This document shows, piece after piece, positions 16,889 through 24,129 of a DNA stretch of 36,686 nucleotides. Made by a program: the position numbers and the translations under genes. The notes below the pieces were generated by a model that saw only the letters and a program-made list of their open reading frames with translations, was not told the origin of the DNA and searched no databases. Position 1 is the first letter of the stretch. Each line of letters starts with the position of its first letter. The stretch comes from Advenella alkanexedens (GTDB lineage Bacteria > Pseudomonadota > Gammaproteobacteria > Burkholderiales > Burkholderiaceae_B), in contig NZ_JAHSPR010000014.1 of NCBI RefSeq assembly GCF_019132845.1, positions 1 through 36,686 of the forward strand. Direction: 5' to 3'.

Positions 16889-17398
16889 ATGAAAAAATCA
16901 ATGCTTGTAGTGTCTTTGGGACTGTCTGCAGTCTTGATGTCGGGGGCATATGCCCAGCATGGACACGGCCATGGTCATGCCATGAATATCGAAGTAAGCA
17001 CCGAAAAGGGTACCAACAATGTTTCCATTGAAAAATGCTGGGTACGCCTGATGCCCTCAGTCACCCCTTCGGGTGGTTTTTTTGATATCAAGAATCATGA
17101 CACCACACAAATAGCGGTTATCAAGGCTATTGAAACAGATGCGTTTGAAGAGACCATGCTGCATCGTTCTTATATGAAAGATGGACAGTCGGGCATGGAA
17201 ATGGTGCCTGAAGTCATCGTCAAGGCAGGTGAAACCTTGCATTTTGCACCTGGCGGGTTTCATGCCATGCTTGAAAAGCCGGCTGCAGGCCTGAAAGCGG
17301 GCGATAAAATACAAACCCGTTTTGTACTGGGTACCGGAGACAGAATTCCGGTTACTTGTGAATTGAAGCCGGTCAATGCCCGGTCGTTTGACCATTAA
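16889..17398 (+). CDS. Periplasmic copper chaperone, PCu(A)C family
   Basis: A 169-residue exported protein. The signal peptide (1-22, cut near AYA) is followed by a His-rich stretch QHGHGHGHAM that could bind extra copper. The PCu(A)C cupredoxin-like fold follows, with the Cu(I) ligand pattern H-x(n)-M...H-x-M seen in MLHRSYMKDGQSGMEMV and FAPGGFHAML. Known members deliver copper to the CuA/CuB sites of cytochrome oxidase or bind copper in the periplasm. AAAGGTGG precedes the start. A CopD-like membrane gene follows after 29 bases, which supports copper handling as the joint task. SenC/Sco partners are not in the window. Confidence 0.9.
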   Translation: MKKSMLVVSLGLSAVLMSGAYAQHGHGHGHAMNIEVSTEKGTNNVSIEKCWVRLMPSVTPSGGFFDIKNHDTTQIAVIKAIETDAFEETMLHRSYMKDGQSGMEMVPEVIVKAGETLHFAPGGFHAMLEKPAAGLKAGDKIQTRFVLGTGDRIPVTCELKPVNARSFDH

Positions 17399-17427
17399 AT
17401 ATCGGTTATGGCTGGATTGGACGTTAT

Positions 17428-17871
17428 ATGAGCTACAGTATTGCGCATATCGTACACCTGTTCTGCGCGATTGTTTTTGTGGGCGGGGTGTTTTTCGAGG
17501 TGCTGGTTCTGTCTGCCGTTCATGGCAAGCAGGTTTCCAGGTCCGCCCGGCATGAAGTGATGCCAGTCATTGGAAAACGGGTGAAAAGTTTCATGCCATG
17601 GGTGGTGGTTGTGCTGTTTCTTTCCGGTGTACTAATGGCCATGCGCTACGGTGCTGTCCTATCCCATCCTTTTTCATCGGCTTTTGCCTGGCAGCTGAGT
17701 CTTAAAATCCTGTTGGCCTTCAGCGTCTTTGTGCATTTTTTGATTGCCATTGTCAAAATGAAACACAAAACCTTAACCAAGGCATGGTCACGCTATATTC
17801 ATATGAGTGTTTTTGTGCATATGATTTTTATTGTGTTTTTGGCCAAATCCATGTTTTATTTTAATTGGTGA
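17428..17871 (+). CDS. CopD-like copper membrane protein
   Basis: A 147-residue inner-membrane protein with four predicted helices (about 5-27, 50-72, 84-104 and 120-142). Conserved His residues occur at helix starts (IAHIVHLFCAIVFVGGVFFE, VHFLIAIVKMKHK, IHMSVFVHM). This is the small CopD-domain form found beside PCu(A)C genes. The family is linked to copper import or resistance, and related 4-helix proteins may bind haem. It overlaps the end of the opposite-strand hydrolase gene by 11 bases. Transcription with the chaperone is likely. Confidence 0.78.
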   Translation: MSYSIAHIVHLFCAIVFVGGVFFEVLVLSAVHGKQVSRSARHEVMPVIGKRVKSFMPWVVVVLFLSGVLMAMRYGAVLSHPFSSAFAWQLSLKILLAFSVFVHFLIAIVKMKHKTLTKAWSRYIHMSVFVHMIFIVFLAKSMFYFNW

Positions 17872-18670
17872 ATGCTTGCTGAATTAAGTGATCAAGGATA
17901 ATCCGGTTGAACTCATGAGGCATGGCCAGATTCATGCCGTGAGATGCAGGCGAGATGACATGGCTTTGGGCCTGGGGCAAAATGCTGTCAAGACGTGCAA
18001 TGATTTGGGGAAACGGGGCTGGACTGTCTGATCCACCCAGCAGGGTAACGGGGAGCGTCAAGGCTGAAAAAATCGCTTCATCAAAGTAAAAGGCCGGTTC
18101 ATTTTGTTGTAATACCAGCGTATTGGCATTGTCCCGAACCATTTGCTTGAACCATCTGACCATGCGTTTCCAGGTGTTTTCACCGCTGACGGCATCAATA
18201 AAAACAGCCAGGCCTTCGTCAAGCTTTCCTTCCTGTATGGCCAGTAGTGCTTCATGTTTAAAGTTGGCATGGCTTTCCTGTTGGCGGGTTCTGATTCCGG
18301 GGTCGGCCAGAATGAGTGAACGGACTTTGTCATTTTGCTCCAGTGCCATTTGGATGGCAATCGAACCACCGCGGGAATGCCCCAGAACATGGGCGGACTC
18401 AATATTTAAGGCATCTAGCAAGTGAAGCATGTCGCGGGCATGCTGATAAACCGAAAACTCGGTTTGGGCGTTTTCCTGGGGCCAGTAGTGGGGCAGGCTC
18501 GGCACAATGACCCGACAATGTCCGGCAAGTTCGGGCAGTTGCCAGCGCCAGTACCGCAAGTCACACAATGAGCCATGGATTAACAATAGTGCTGGGCCTG
18601 TCCCCTTGTCTTGGTAGTGAAAACAGCTGCTTGTGGTCTGAAGAGTTTTAATGGGAAAGGAAGAATCCAT
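17861..18670 (-). CDS. Alpha/beta hydrolase
   Basis: A cytoplasmic-looking hydrolase of 269 residues. The core motifs are the oxyanion HG (LLLIHGSLCDLRYW), the nucleophile elbow LGHSRGGS (G-x-S-x-G), the Asp region LLGGSDSPAPFPQ and the catalytic His in PASHGMNLAMPHEF. The substrate is unknown; the elbow resembles haloperoxidase/esterase-type members. The open frame extends to 18895, but that would overlap cpoB, so I take the Met at 18670. The Met pair at 18706-18709 is a second option; none has a clear ribosome-binding site. It is last in the tol-pal direction and 97 bases after cpoB. Confidence 0.75.
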   Translation of the reverse strand: MDSSFPIKTLQTTSSCFHYQDKGTGPALLLIHGSLCDLRYWRWQLPELAGHCRVIVPSLPHYWPQENAQTEFSVYQHARDMLHLLDALNIESAHVLGHSRGGSIAIQMALEQNDKVRSLILADPGIRTRQQESHANFKHEALLAIQEGKLDEGLAVFIDAVSGENTWKRMVRWFKQMVRDNANTLVLQQNEPAFYFDEAIFSALTLPVTLLGGSDSPAPFPQIIARLDSILPQAQSHVISPASHGMNLAMPHEFNRIILDHLIQQAFTN

Positions 18671-18767
18671 GACAGTGCGGGAAAGAGGGTATAAAAGTAA
18701 AGGCATCATGATCACACTTGAGGAAGGTGCGATGGAATGATGCCTGTTTTTTTGAAGCGGGAATAAC

Positions 18768-19442
18768 TTATCTGAACAGTTCCAGACGCTGTTTGGCCGT
18801 ATCAGCGGAAGGGGTGTCGGGATATCGATTGATAATGCTTTGCAGGGTTTCTTTGGCGCCAGCAATGTTATTGAGTTCAACCTGGCTCCCGGCAATGACT
18901 AACAGGGCATCTCCGGCTTTGGGGTCAGCAGGGTAGTTGGCCACCATGGATTGCAGTCTTTGTATGGCACCTCTGAAGTCTTTGCTCGCATAAAGGCTGC
19001 TACCTTCGTAAAAACGGGCGCTGGGTGTCAATGGGCTGTTTGGATAGGTGGTGGCAAAATTTCCCAGGGCTACGCTGGATTGGGCGTAATTACCCTGCCT
19101 GAACAGGTCAAGGGCTTCATCATAAGCACGCTGTTCGTTAGGGTCACCAACTTGGGGGGTGGGGTCATAGCCGGCCTCGACACGTGCCGATTGACGCGAA
19201 AGTGTGTCTGCACTACTGAGTCTTTCAACTTCTCCGCGCAGTTGGGTAATTTGGGTTTGAAGGTTTTGGATTTTATTGGAAAGCTCAAGCCTTGCCTGTG
19301 CACTTTGTCTTAGCTGGGCACGCAGATCAAGAATGGCACGACGTGCATCTTCATCTTCAAATGCATAGGCATTGGTATTCAAGATGCTACAAAAAAAAGC
19401 GGTGGTGAGCAGTGAAAGTGTGTGTTTTTTCTTAACGATCAT
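18768..19442 (-). CDS. cpoB: Cell division coordinator CpoB (YbgF)
   Basis: A periplasmic protein of 224 residues that links the Tol-Pal machine to PBP1B-LpoB activity during septation and binds TolA in E. coli. It has a signal peptide (about 1-26, ending NAYA), an N-terminal trimerising coiled coil (ARRAILDLRAQLRQSAQARLELSNKI...), a linker and three C-terminal TPR-type repeats (AYDEALDLFRQGNYAQSSVALGNF, SARFYEGSSLYASKDFRGAI, GDALLVIAGSQVELNNIAGAKETL). The Met at 19442 has GGAG at good spacing; the longer frame to 19502 is not needed. It follows pal as in most proteobacteria. Confidence 0.93.
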   Translation of the reverse strand: MIVKKKHTLSLLTTAFFCSILNTNAYAFEDEDARRAILDLRAQLRQSAQARLELSNKIQNLQTQITQLRGEVERLSSADTLSRQSARVEAGYDPTPQVGDPNEQRAYDEALDLFRQGNYAQSSVALGNFATTYPNSPLTPSARFYEGSSLYASKDFRGAIQRLQSMVANYPADPKAGDALLVIAGSQVELNNIAGAKETLQSIINRYPDTPSADTAKQRLELFR

Positions 19443-19463
19443 GTTTACTCCAGTAAAACAGCA

Positions 19464-19490
19464 ACGCCGCACAGCCATACCGTGCGGCGT
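19464..19490 (-). terminator. GC-rich hairpin between pal and cpoB, possible attenuator
   Basis: A perfect 9-bp stem ACGCCGCAC/GTGCGGCGT with a 9-base loop in the 77-base gap. On the coding strand it is followed by TGCTGTTTTA, only a partial U-run. It may lower cpoB expression relative to pal or mark a processing site. Confidence 0.45.
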
Positions 19491-19519
19491 GTCACAATGC
19501 AAATTATCCGAACGAGCGA

Positions 19520-20002
19520 TTAACGGAGGTAGTTAATATCTGCGCGACGGTTTTCTGCATAGGCTTCTTCGGTGTTACCTAATGCTTTGGGACGCTCTTT
19601 ACCAAAGCTGACCGCTTCGATCTGGTTACCGTTTACACCTTGTTGTACCAGTTGATTGCCAACTGCAACTGAACGGCGCTGACCAAGAGCCAAGTTGTAT
19701 TCGGCACTTCCACGAGCGTCGGTATTGCCTTCAATACGAACGCGCTGTTGTGGGTGTGCGGTTAGATACTGAGCGTGCATTTGGACTAAAGGCTGGTATT
19801 GCGGTTCAACAGCATAGCTGTCAAACGCGAAATAAACAGAGCGCTGTTGAGCTAACGGGCTGTTAGGGTTGAATGGATCCATGGCAGCGCCTGATGCATA
19901 GTCGCCTGTACCTGCACTGCCATCCAATGGAGTTGAGCTACATGCCGCCAGGGAGGCAGCGATGGCTGCGATTGCCAAAGTTTTCGCGATGCGAGAACTC
20001 AT
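19520..20002 (-). CDS. pal: Peptidoglycan-associated lipoprotein Pal
   Basis: An outer-membrane lipoprotein of 160 residues that tethers the envelope to peptidoglycan and works with TolB and TolA at constriction sites. It has a lipoprotein signal with lipobox LAAC (Cys21) and a short flexible linker. The OmpA-like domain follows, with FAFDSYAVEPQYQPLV and the peptidoglycan-binding motif NTDARGSAEYNLALGQRRS. The start at 20002 has AAAGGAAA, while the open frame to 20113 overlaps tolB and is rejected. It lies 25 bases after tolB. Confidence 0.96.
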   Translation of the reverse strand: MSSRIAKTLAIAAIAASLAACSSTPLDGSAGTGDYASGAAMDPFNPNSPLAQQRSVYFAFDSYAVEPQYQPLVQMHAQYLTAHPQQRVRIEGNTDARGSAEYNLALGQRRSVAVGNQLVQQGVNGNQIEAVSFGKERPKALGNTEEAYAENRRADINYLR

Positions 20003-20027
20003 AGTATTTCCTTTAAAATATACACGA

Positions 20028-21311
20028 TTAATCAGTAAACGGGCCCCAAGCAGCGCTTGATACGTTTCCGACTGATGGAATACTTGCTTGGAAAGAGCCG
20101 TCAGTGTTAACAATGCTTAAGCCTCCGCTTGAAACATAAAGTATTTGCATCCCGTTTGGTGCAAAACTTGGAGAAAGATCATTGGGCCCGGAAGTAAGGG
20201 TTTTATCCGAACCGCCACCCAGCCCTTGCAGGGCGATGGAGTATGAGCCTCCTCTTAGACTAGAATATACCAGTTTTGTGCCGTCTGGTGAAATTTTTCC
20301 AGAGACGTTTTGAGACCCGTTGAAGGTAAGACGGCTGGCGCCACCACCATTCAGACCCGTGCGGTAAATTTGTGCGCTGCCACCACGGTCACTGGTAAAG
20401 ATGATGCCACTGCCATTCGGGAAGTAAAAAGGTTCTGTATCAATTTCGTGCGAATCGGTGAGTTTGCGCGGTGTTGAGCCACCCGAGGCACTTATTTGGT
20501 AGATGTTTGAGAGTGCATTCATGCTAAGCGCCACGGCAAGTTGGCTGCCATCTGGAGACCATGCGGGTGCACTGTTGTTGCCCTTGTAGTTGGCAACCAC
20601 CTGACGTGAACCGGTGGCCAGGTTTTGTATATAAACAACGGGTTTGCCGGTTTCAAAACTGACATAAGCCAATCTTGAACCATCTGGAGACCAGGCGGGA
20701 GAAATGATGGAACTGGGTGAGTTGACGACGACTTTGCGGTTTTCACCATCGGCATCAGCGACCACCAATTGTTGCCCTGTTGAATACGCGATTCTTGTTG
20801 CGAAAATGCCACGCACTCCGGTCATTTTCTCATAGATGGCATCGGCGATTTTATGGGCCAGACGACGCATTTGAGGGTCGGTAATGTTTTTGGCCTCAAG
20901 AGGGGCTCTCAATGCGGTGTCGGTAAGCTGGTAATTGGCGGTTGTGCCGTTGACAGAGCCATAAGCAACGGTTGTTGCGCCCAGGTTGGAGATGGCAGCC
21001 CAGTTAGGAGTGCCGTTTGAGTCGATGGTAAGCGCCTGGGTGCGGGTCACTTCAAACTGTCCGGAACGGATCAGGTCGGCACTGATAATATCGGCAATTT
21101 CCTTGCCATTGGTGCCGGCAAAATCGGCAATGATGATAGGAAATTTATTGGCAGAACCTGAGCCTTGCAGGGCGACCTGAACCTGGGCCTGGGCAAAATT
21201 GCCCAGTTGCAGGAAACATGCAAAAACAAGGAACAGAAAAACACGGTGCATGAATGCGAGCCGGCCTTGGCCGGTATTCCGCATGCTGCGATTATCAAGG
21301 GTTGCAGTCAT
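20028..21311 (-). CDS. tolB: Tol-Pal system protein TolB
   Basis: A periplasmic protein of 427 residues that binds Pal and TolA. It has an N-terminal signal (a hydrophobic segment at ~22-42 with a long n-region before it), an alpha/beta domain (FPIIIADFAGTNGKEIADIISADLIRSGQF) and a six-bladed beta-propeller with repeated ISPAWSPDGSRLAYVS-type blades (SPDGSQLAVALS, FTSDRGGSAQIYR, SPDGTKLVYSSLRGG). The ATG at 21311 has AAGGAG seven bases upstream. If the downstream Met (21251) were used, the signal peptide would be more ordinary, so the start could be shorter. Confidence 0.95.
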   Translation of the reverse strand: MTATLDNRSMRNTGQGRLAFMHRVFLFLVFACFLQLGNFAQAQVQVALQGSGSANKFPIIIADFAGTNGKEIADIISADLIRSGQFEVTRTQALTIDSNGTPNWAAISNLGATTVAYGSVNGTTANYQLTDTALRAPLEAKNITDPQMRRLAHKIADAIYEKMTGVRGIFATRIAYSTGQQLVVADADGENRKVVVNSPSSIISPAWSPDGSRLAYVSFETGKPVVYIQNLATGSRQVVANYKGNNSAPAWSPDGSQLAVALSMNALSNIYQISASGGSTPRKLTDSHEIDTEPFYFPNGSGIIFTSDRGGSAQIYRTGLNGGGASRLTFNGSQNVSGKISPDGTKLVYSSLRGGSYSIALQGLGGGSDKTLTSGPNDLSPSFAPNGMQILYVSSGGLSIVNTDGSFQASIPSVGNVSSAAWGPFTD

Positions 21312-21345
21312 AGCACATCTCCTTAGTCAGACAAAAAAGTAAGAG

Positions 21346-22518
21346 TTATCGTGGTGTGTAGGTGTAAGGACCTGTCACATAGGTATTTCCTGATGGTGGC
21401 TTTGGAAATGGATTGCATGCCATCAGGGCTTTTTGTACAGCAGCATCAAACGCGGGATTGCCTGAGCGTTTCGTAATTTTGGCTGATTTTGGCTTGAATG
21501 AGGCATCAAAATCAACGCGATAGGTTAACTCCAGTTTGGCATTGCCGTTAAAGAGCAGGCGGGGCTGCACGCACTGTTGTACTAGTCTGGCGTAGGCTGA
21601 GTTGCCGCCACCGCCACCAACCTGATTCCGGTTGCTTGCGCCACCCTTGATACCGGCGGCACTGGCAATGTCACCACGCATGGCTGCCCGCAAGGCTTCG
21701 CCTTGGGATTCGGCCTTCTGCTTGGCTTGGGCCGCTTTTTTGGCATCGGCTTTTGCTTTGGCCAGTGCTTTTTCTTTTTCCTGTTTGGCTTTGGCCTCTG
21801 CCAAGGCCTTGGCTTTTTTCTCGGCTTCTTCCTTGGCCTTGGCCTCTGCCAGTGCCTTGGCTTTTTTGGCGGCTTCTTCCTTGGCCTTGGCTTCTGCCAG
21901 TGCTTTTGCCTTGGCTTCAGCTTCCTGTTTTGCCTTGGCTTCCGCGAGTGCCTTGGCCTTTTTCTCGGCTTCTTGTTTCGCGGTTTTGGCTTCTGCCAGC
22001 GCTTTCTCGCGAGCGGCTTCAAGGGCTCGTGCTTCCGCCAGTGCTTTTTCGCGGGCCTCTTTGGCTGCCTTGGCATCCGCCAAGGCTTTTTGACGCTGCT
22101 CTTCCTGTGCTTGCTGGCGTTTCTTTTCTATGGCAATTTCAGGATCTTCCTGTTGCTGGGCATTGGCTACCGGTTTCTGGGCAGAAGGAGGGGGTTCGGA
22201 TGCCTGGGGGGCCGCCTCGGGTTCTGCCGGGGATTCCTGGCTTTCCAGCTCTTCAACCGGTGGATCAGGGTCCTCATCACTTGTGGTATCTTCTTCTTCC
22301 GGTTCGGGAGACTGTGTTTGGGCCGGTGCTTTCAGTACCTGTTCCGTACCTTCGGTCCACAACTCCAATTGTATGGGACCGGTGGGCGCCTCGGGAGAGG
22401 CCAGCAGACTGACGATAAGTGCGATCACTAACAGGCTATGAAGCGTCAGGGCGCCGATAAGCCCTTTGCGGTCATCGGACTGCTCATAGAACTCGTTAGG
22501 ATTTTCAGTGTGTTTCAT
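21346..22518 (-). CDS. tolA: Cell envelope integrity protein TolA
   Basis: An inner-membrane protein of 390 residues that spans the periplasm and contacts Pal/TolB. Domain I is one membrane helix (LIGALTLHSLLVIALIVSLLA, ~19-39) with the Ser/His face that meets TolQR. Domain II starts with a Pro/Glu-rich acidic stretch (~65-125) and continues into a long Ala/Lys/Glu coiled coil (~125-270) with repeats of KALAEAKAK. Domain III (~300-390) holds the C-terminal fold ending GPYTYTPR. No clear Shine-Dalgarno is visible. It sits between tolR and tolB as expected. Confidence 0.94.
   Translation of the reverse strand: MKHTENPNEFYEQSDDRKGLIGALTLHSLLVIALIVSLLASPEAPTGPIQLELWTEGTEQVLKAPAQTQSPEPEEEDTTSDEDPDPPVEELESQESPAEPEAAPQASEPPPSAQKPVANAQQQEDPEIAIEKKRQQAQEEQRQKALADAKAAKEAREKALAEARALEAAREKALAEAKTAKQEAEKKAKALAEAKAKQEAEAKAKALAEAKAKEEAAKKAKALAEAKAKEEAEKKAKALAEAKAKQEKEKALAKAKADAKKAAQAKQKAESQGEALRAAMRGDIASAAGIKGGASNRNQVGGGGGNSAYARLVQQCVQPRLLFNGNAKLELTYRVDFDASFKPKSAKITKRSGNPAFDAAVQKALMACNPFPKPPSGNTYVTGPYTYTPR
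21700..22100 (-). repeat. Tandem repeat encoding the TolA coiled coil
   Basis: A repeated ~45-base unit (on the plus strand like ttggccttggcctctgcc) codes for AKALAEAKAKEEA-type heptads in domain II. It leaves long spurious open frames in all other frames. Copy number may differ between strains. Confidence 0.7.
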
Positions 22519-22546
22519 GAAAATAGGTCGTGTTAATCAGGCAATC

Positions 22547-22987
22547 TTAATTTGAGGAGTTTTCACTGTTTTGGTTCACCAGCAAACCAAGGCGGGTCAG
22601 ACCATTGCTGCGCAGGGTATCCATGATTTTGACGACATCCTCATAGGGGACTTTCCCATCCGCGGCAATAATGACGGGGGTGTCAGCCTGAACCAGTGCC
22701 TGCACCTCGGAGAGTAAATTGTCTTTCTCGATTTTCTGGAAGGTTTTGCCGGCTTCACGCAGGCGAATGGAAATGTCACCGTTTTCGGCAAGTTCGATTT
22801 CAACCGGCGTTGACGGAACTGTTGCCGCCTGGCCAACCGAGGGCAGGTTGATCAGGCCTGGCGTGATCATGGGGGCCGTGACCATGAAAATAACCAGCAA
22901 TACCAGCATGACGTCGATATAGGGAACCACGTTCATTTCATTTTTCATTCGACGGCCACGTCGATGGCTGTTTCTTCTGGAAGACAT
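22547..22987 (-). CDS. tolR: Tol-Pal system protein TolR (ExbD/TolR family)
   Basis: A single-span inner-membrane protein of 146 residues. The N-terminal basic tail (SSRRNSHRRGRRMKNEMNVVPY) leads into one helix (IDVMLVLLVIFMVTAPMITPG) that carries the proton-pathway Asp (YIDVML). A periplasmic domain with PVIIAADGKVPYEDVV follows. With TolQ it forms the proton-driven motor that energises TolA. It starts two bases after tolQ ends. Confidence 0.95.
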   Translation of the reverse strand: MSSRRNSHRRGRRMKNEMNVVPYIDVMLVLLVIFMVTAPMITPGLINLPSVGQAATVPSTPVEIELAENGDISIRLREAGKTFQKIEKDNLLSEVQALVQADTPVIIAADGKVPYEDVVKIMDTLRSNGLTRLGLLVNQNSENSSN

Positions 22988-22989
22988 GA

Positions 22990-23670
22990 TTAGCGTACCT
23001 GACGTTGCAAAATATTCAGAAACTCATCAATGAAACTATCAAAACGGTTGGCCAGTTTGTCGATGTCGTTTGAGAAGTGATTGTAGGCAATGACAGCGGG
23101 AATGGCTGCAAACAGGCCGATGGCCGTGGCGATAAGCGCTTCGGCAATACCTGGCGCAACCGCCGCCAGAGTTGCCTGCTGGGTAGTTGATAGTCCGATG
23201 AAAGAGTGCATGATGCCCCAGACGGTGCCCAATAGCCCAATGTAGGGGCTGACCGAGCCGGCAGAAGCCAGAAAGTTCAGACGGGAGTCGAGCAGATCCA
23301 GTTCGCGCTGGTAGGTGGCTCGCATGGCGCGGTTGGGGCCTTCCATGAGCGTATTGATGTCGGTGTTGCCGGTACGGCGGGCTTTCATGAATTCGCTCAT
23401 GCCCGCTTCGAAAATACGGGCCAGTGCACCATGCTCTTCAGTATTGCGGCTGATGGACTGGTGCAGGGAAGACAGGTCACCGCCTTTCCAGAAGGCATTT
23501 TCAAATTCGCGGGTTTGTGTTTGTGTGCGTTTTAAGGTTAGTCGTTTGCTTATGATGTAAGTCCAGGAGACCACCGAAATGGCCAGCAGGATAAGCATAA
23601 CGATTTGTACGGGGGCGCTCGCATTGACTATCAGCGAGAAAATTGACATCTCATCTTGAACGGGTTGCAT
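22990..23670 (-). CDS. tolQ: Tol-Pal system protein TolQ (MotA/TolQ/ExbB family)
   Basis: An inner-membrane motor subunit of 226 residues with three helices (about 10-33, 127-150 and 165-190). The MotA/ExbB core is clear: LNFLASAGSVSPYIGLLGTVWGIMHSFIGL and VAPGIAEALIATAIGLFAAIPAVIAYNHF. It conducts protons with TolR to drive TolA during division. The start at 23670 lies 9 bases after ybgC; a second Met at 23649 (MSIFSLIV) fits the family equally well and neither has a strong ribosome-binding site. Confidence 0.95.
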   Translation of the reverse strand: MQPVQDEMSIFSLIVNASAPVQIVMLILLAISVVSWTYIISKRLTLKRTQTQTREFENAFWKGGDLSSLHQSISRNTEEHGALARIFEAGMSEFMKARRTGNTDINTLMEGPNRAMRATYQRELDLLDSRLNFLASAGSVSPYIGLLGTVWGIMHSFIGLSTTQQATLAAVAPGIAEALIATAIGLFAAIPAVIAYNHFSNDIDKLANRFDSFIDEFLNILQRQVR

Positions 23671-23679
23671 AATAAAATA

Positions 23680-24105
23680 TTAGTCCTGCACGGAAATTAA
23701 TAAGGTTCTGACTGAGGGGGGTATGGCCGCTGGCCGGAAAGTTTGATTGTTGACGCAACATATTTTAATCGTGCTTTCAACCAGTAGCTGGGCGTCTCGC
23801 TCTGCCCATTGTACGAAGGTGGCAGAGGCATCGCCGACTTTGGTGATTTTGCTTTTAATGACAATCATATCGTCAAGCCGGGCGGGTTTTTTGTAGTTCA
23901 GTTGGGTGTTGACAACCACAAAAATGCGGTTGTCACTGCTGGCCAACTCTGATTGATTGACACCAAGATGGCGTAGCCATTCAGTGCGGGCACGCTCAAA
24001 AAACTTTAAATAATTGGCGTAAAAAACCACACCTCCGGCATCCGTGTCTTCGTAGTAAACCCGGATGGGAAGTGTGAATTGCCTGTTGTCTTGTTTTTCA
24101 GACAT
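23680..24105 (-). CDS. ybgC: Acyl-CoA thioesterase YbgC
   Basis: A hotdog-fold thioesterase of 141 residues, encoded first in the tol-pal operon in many proteobacteria. The signature VYYEDTDAGGVVFYANYLKFFERARTEWLR contains the catalytic Asp (DTDAGG). Family members hydrolyse short-chain or, in E. coli, longer acyl-CoA and bind ACP, which suggests a link to phospholipid synthesis near the Tol machine. A CAGGG site precedes the ATG. It follows proS by 24 bases. Confidence 0.93.
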   Translation of the reverse strand: MSEKQDNRQFTLPIRVYYEDTDAGGVVFYANYLKFFERARTEWLRHLGVNQSELASSDNRIFVVVNTQLNYKKPARLDDMIVIKSKITKVGDASATFVQWAERDAQLLVESTIKICCVNNQTFRPAAIPPSVRTLLISVQD

Positions 24106-24129
24106 TTAAAACCCTGATAAATCAGTGAA

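Noticed and set aside
18671-18895. N-terminal extension of the alpha/beta hydrolase
   Set aside because: It would overlap cpoB by 128 bases and adds unconserved residues. The Met at 18670 gives a normal hydrolase length. A 9-bp repeat (18701-18709/18737-18745) with a T-run lies here but points away from both genes.
20003-20113. N-terminal extension of pal into tolB
   Set aside because: The inner ATG at 20002 has AAAGGAAA and begins a perfect lipoprotein signal.
21582-22431. Several long open frames on both strands across tolA
   Set aside because: They are shadows of the Ala/Lys/Glu repeat region. All give low-complexity Leu/Phe- or Pro/Lys-rich products.
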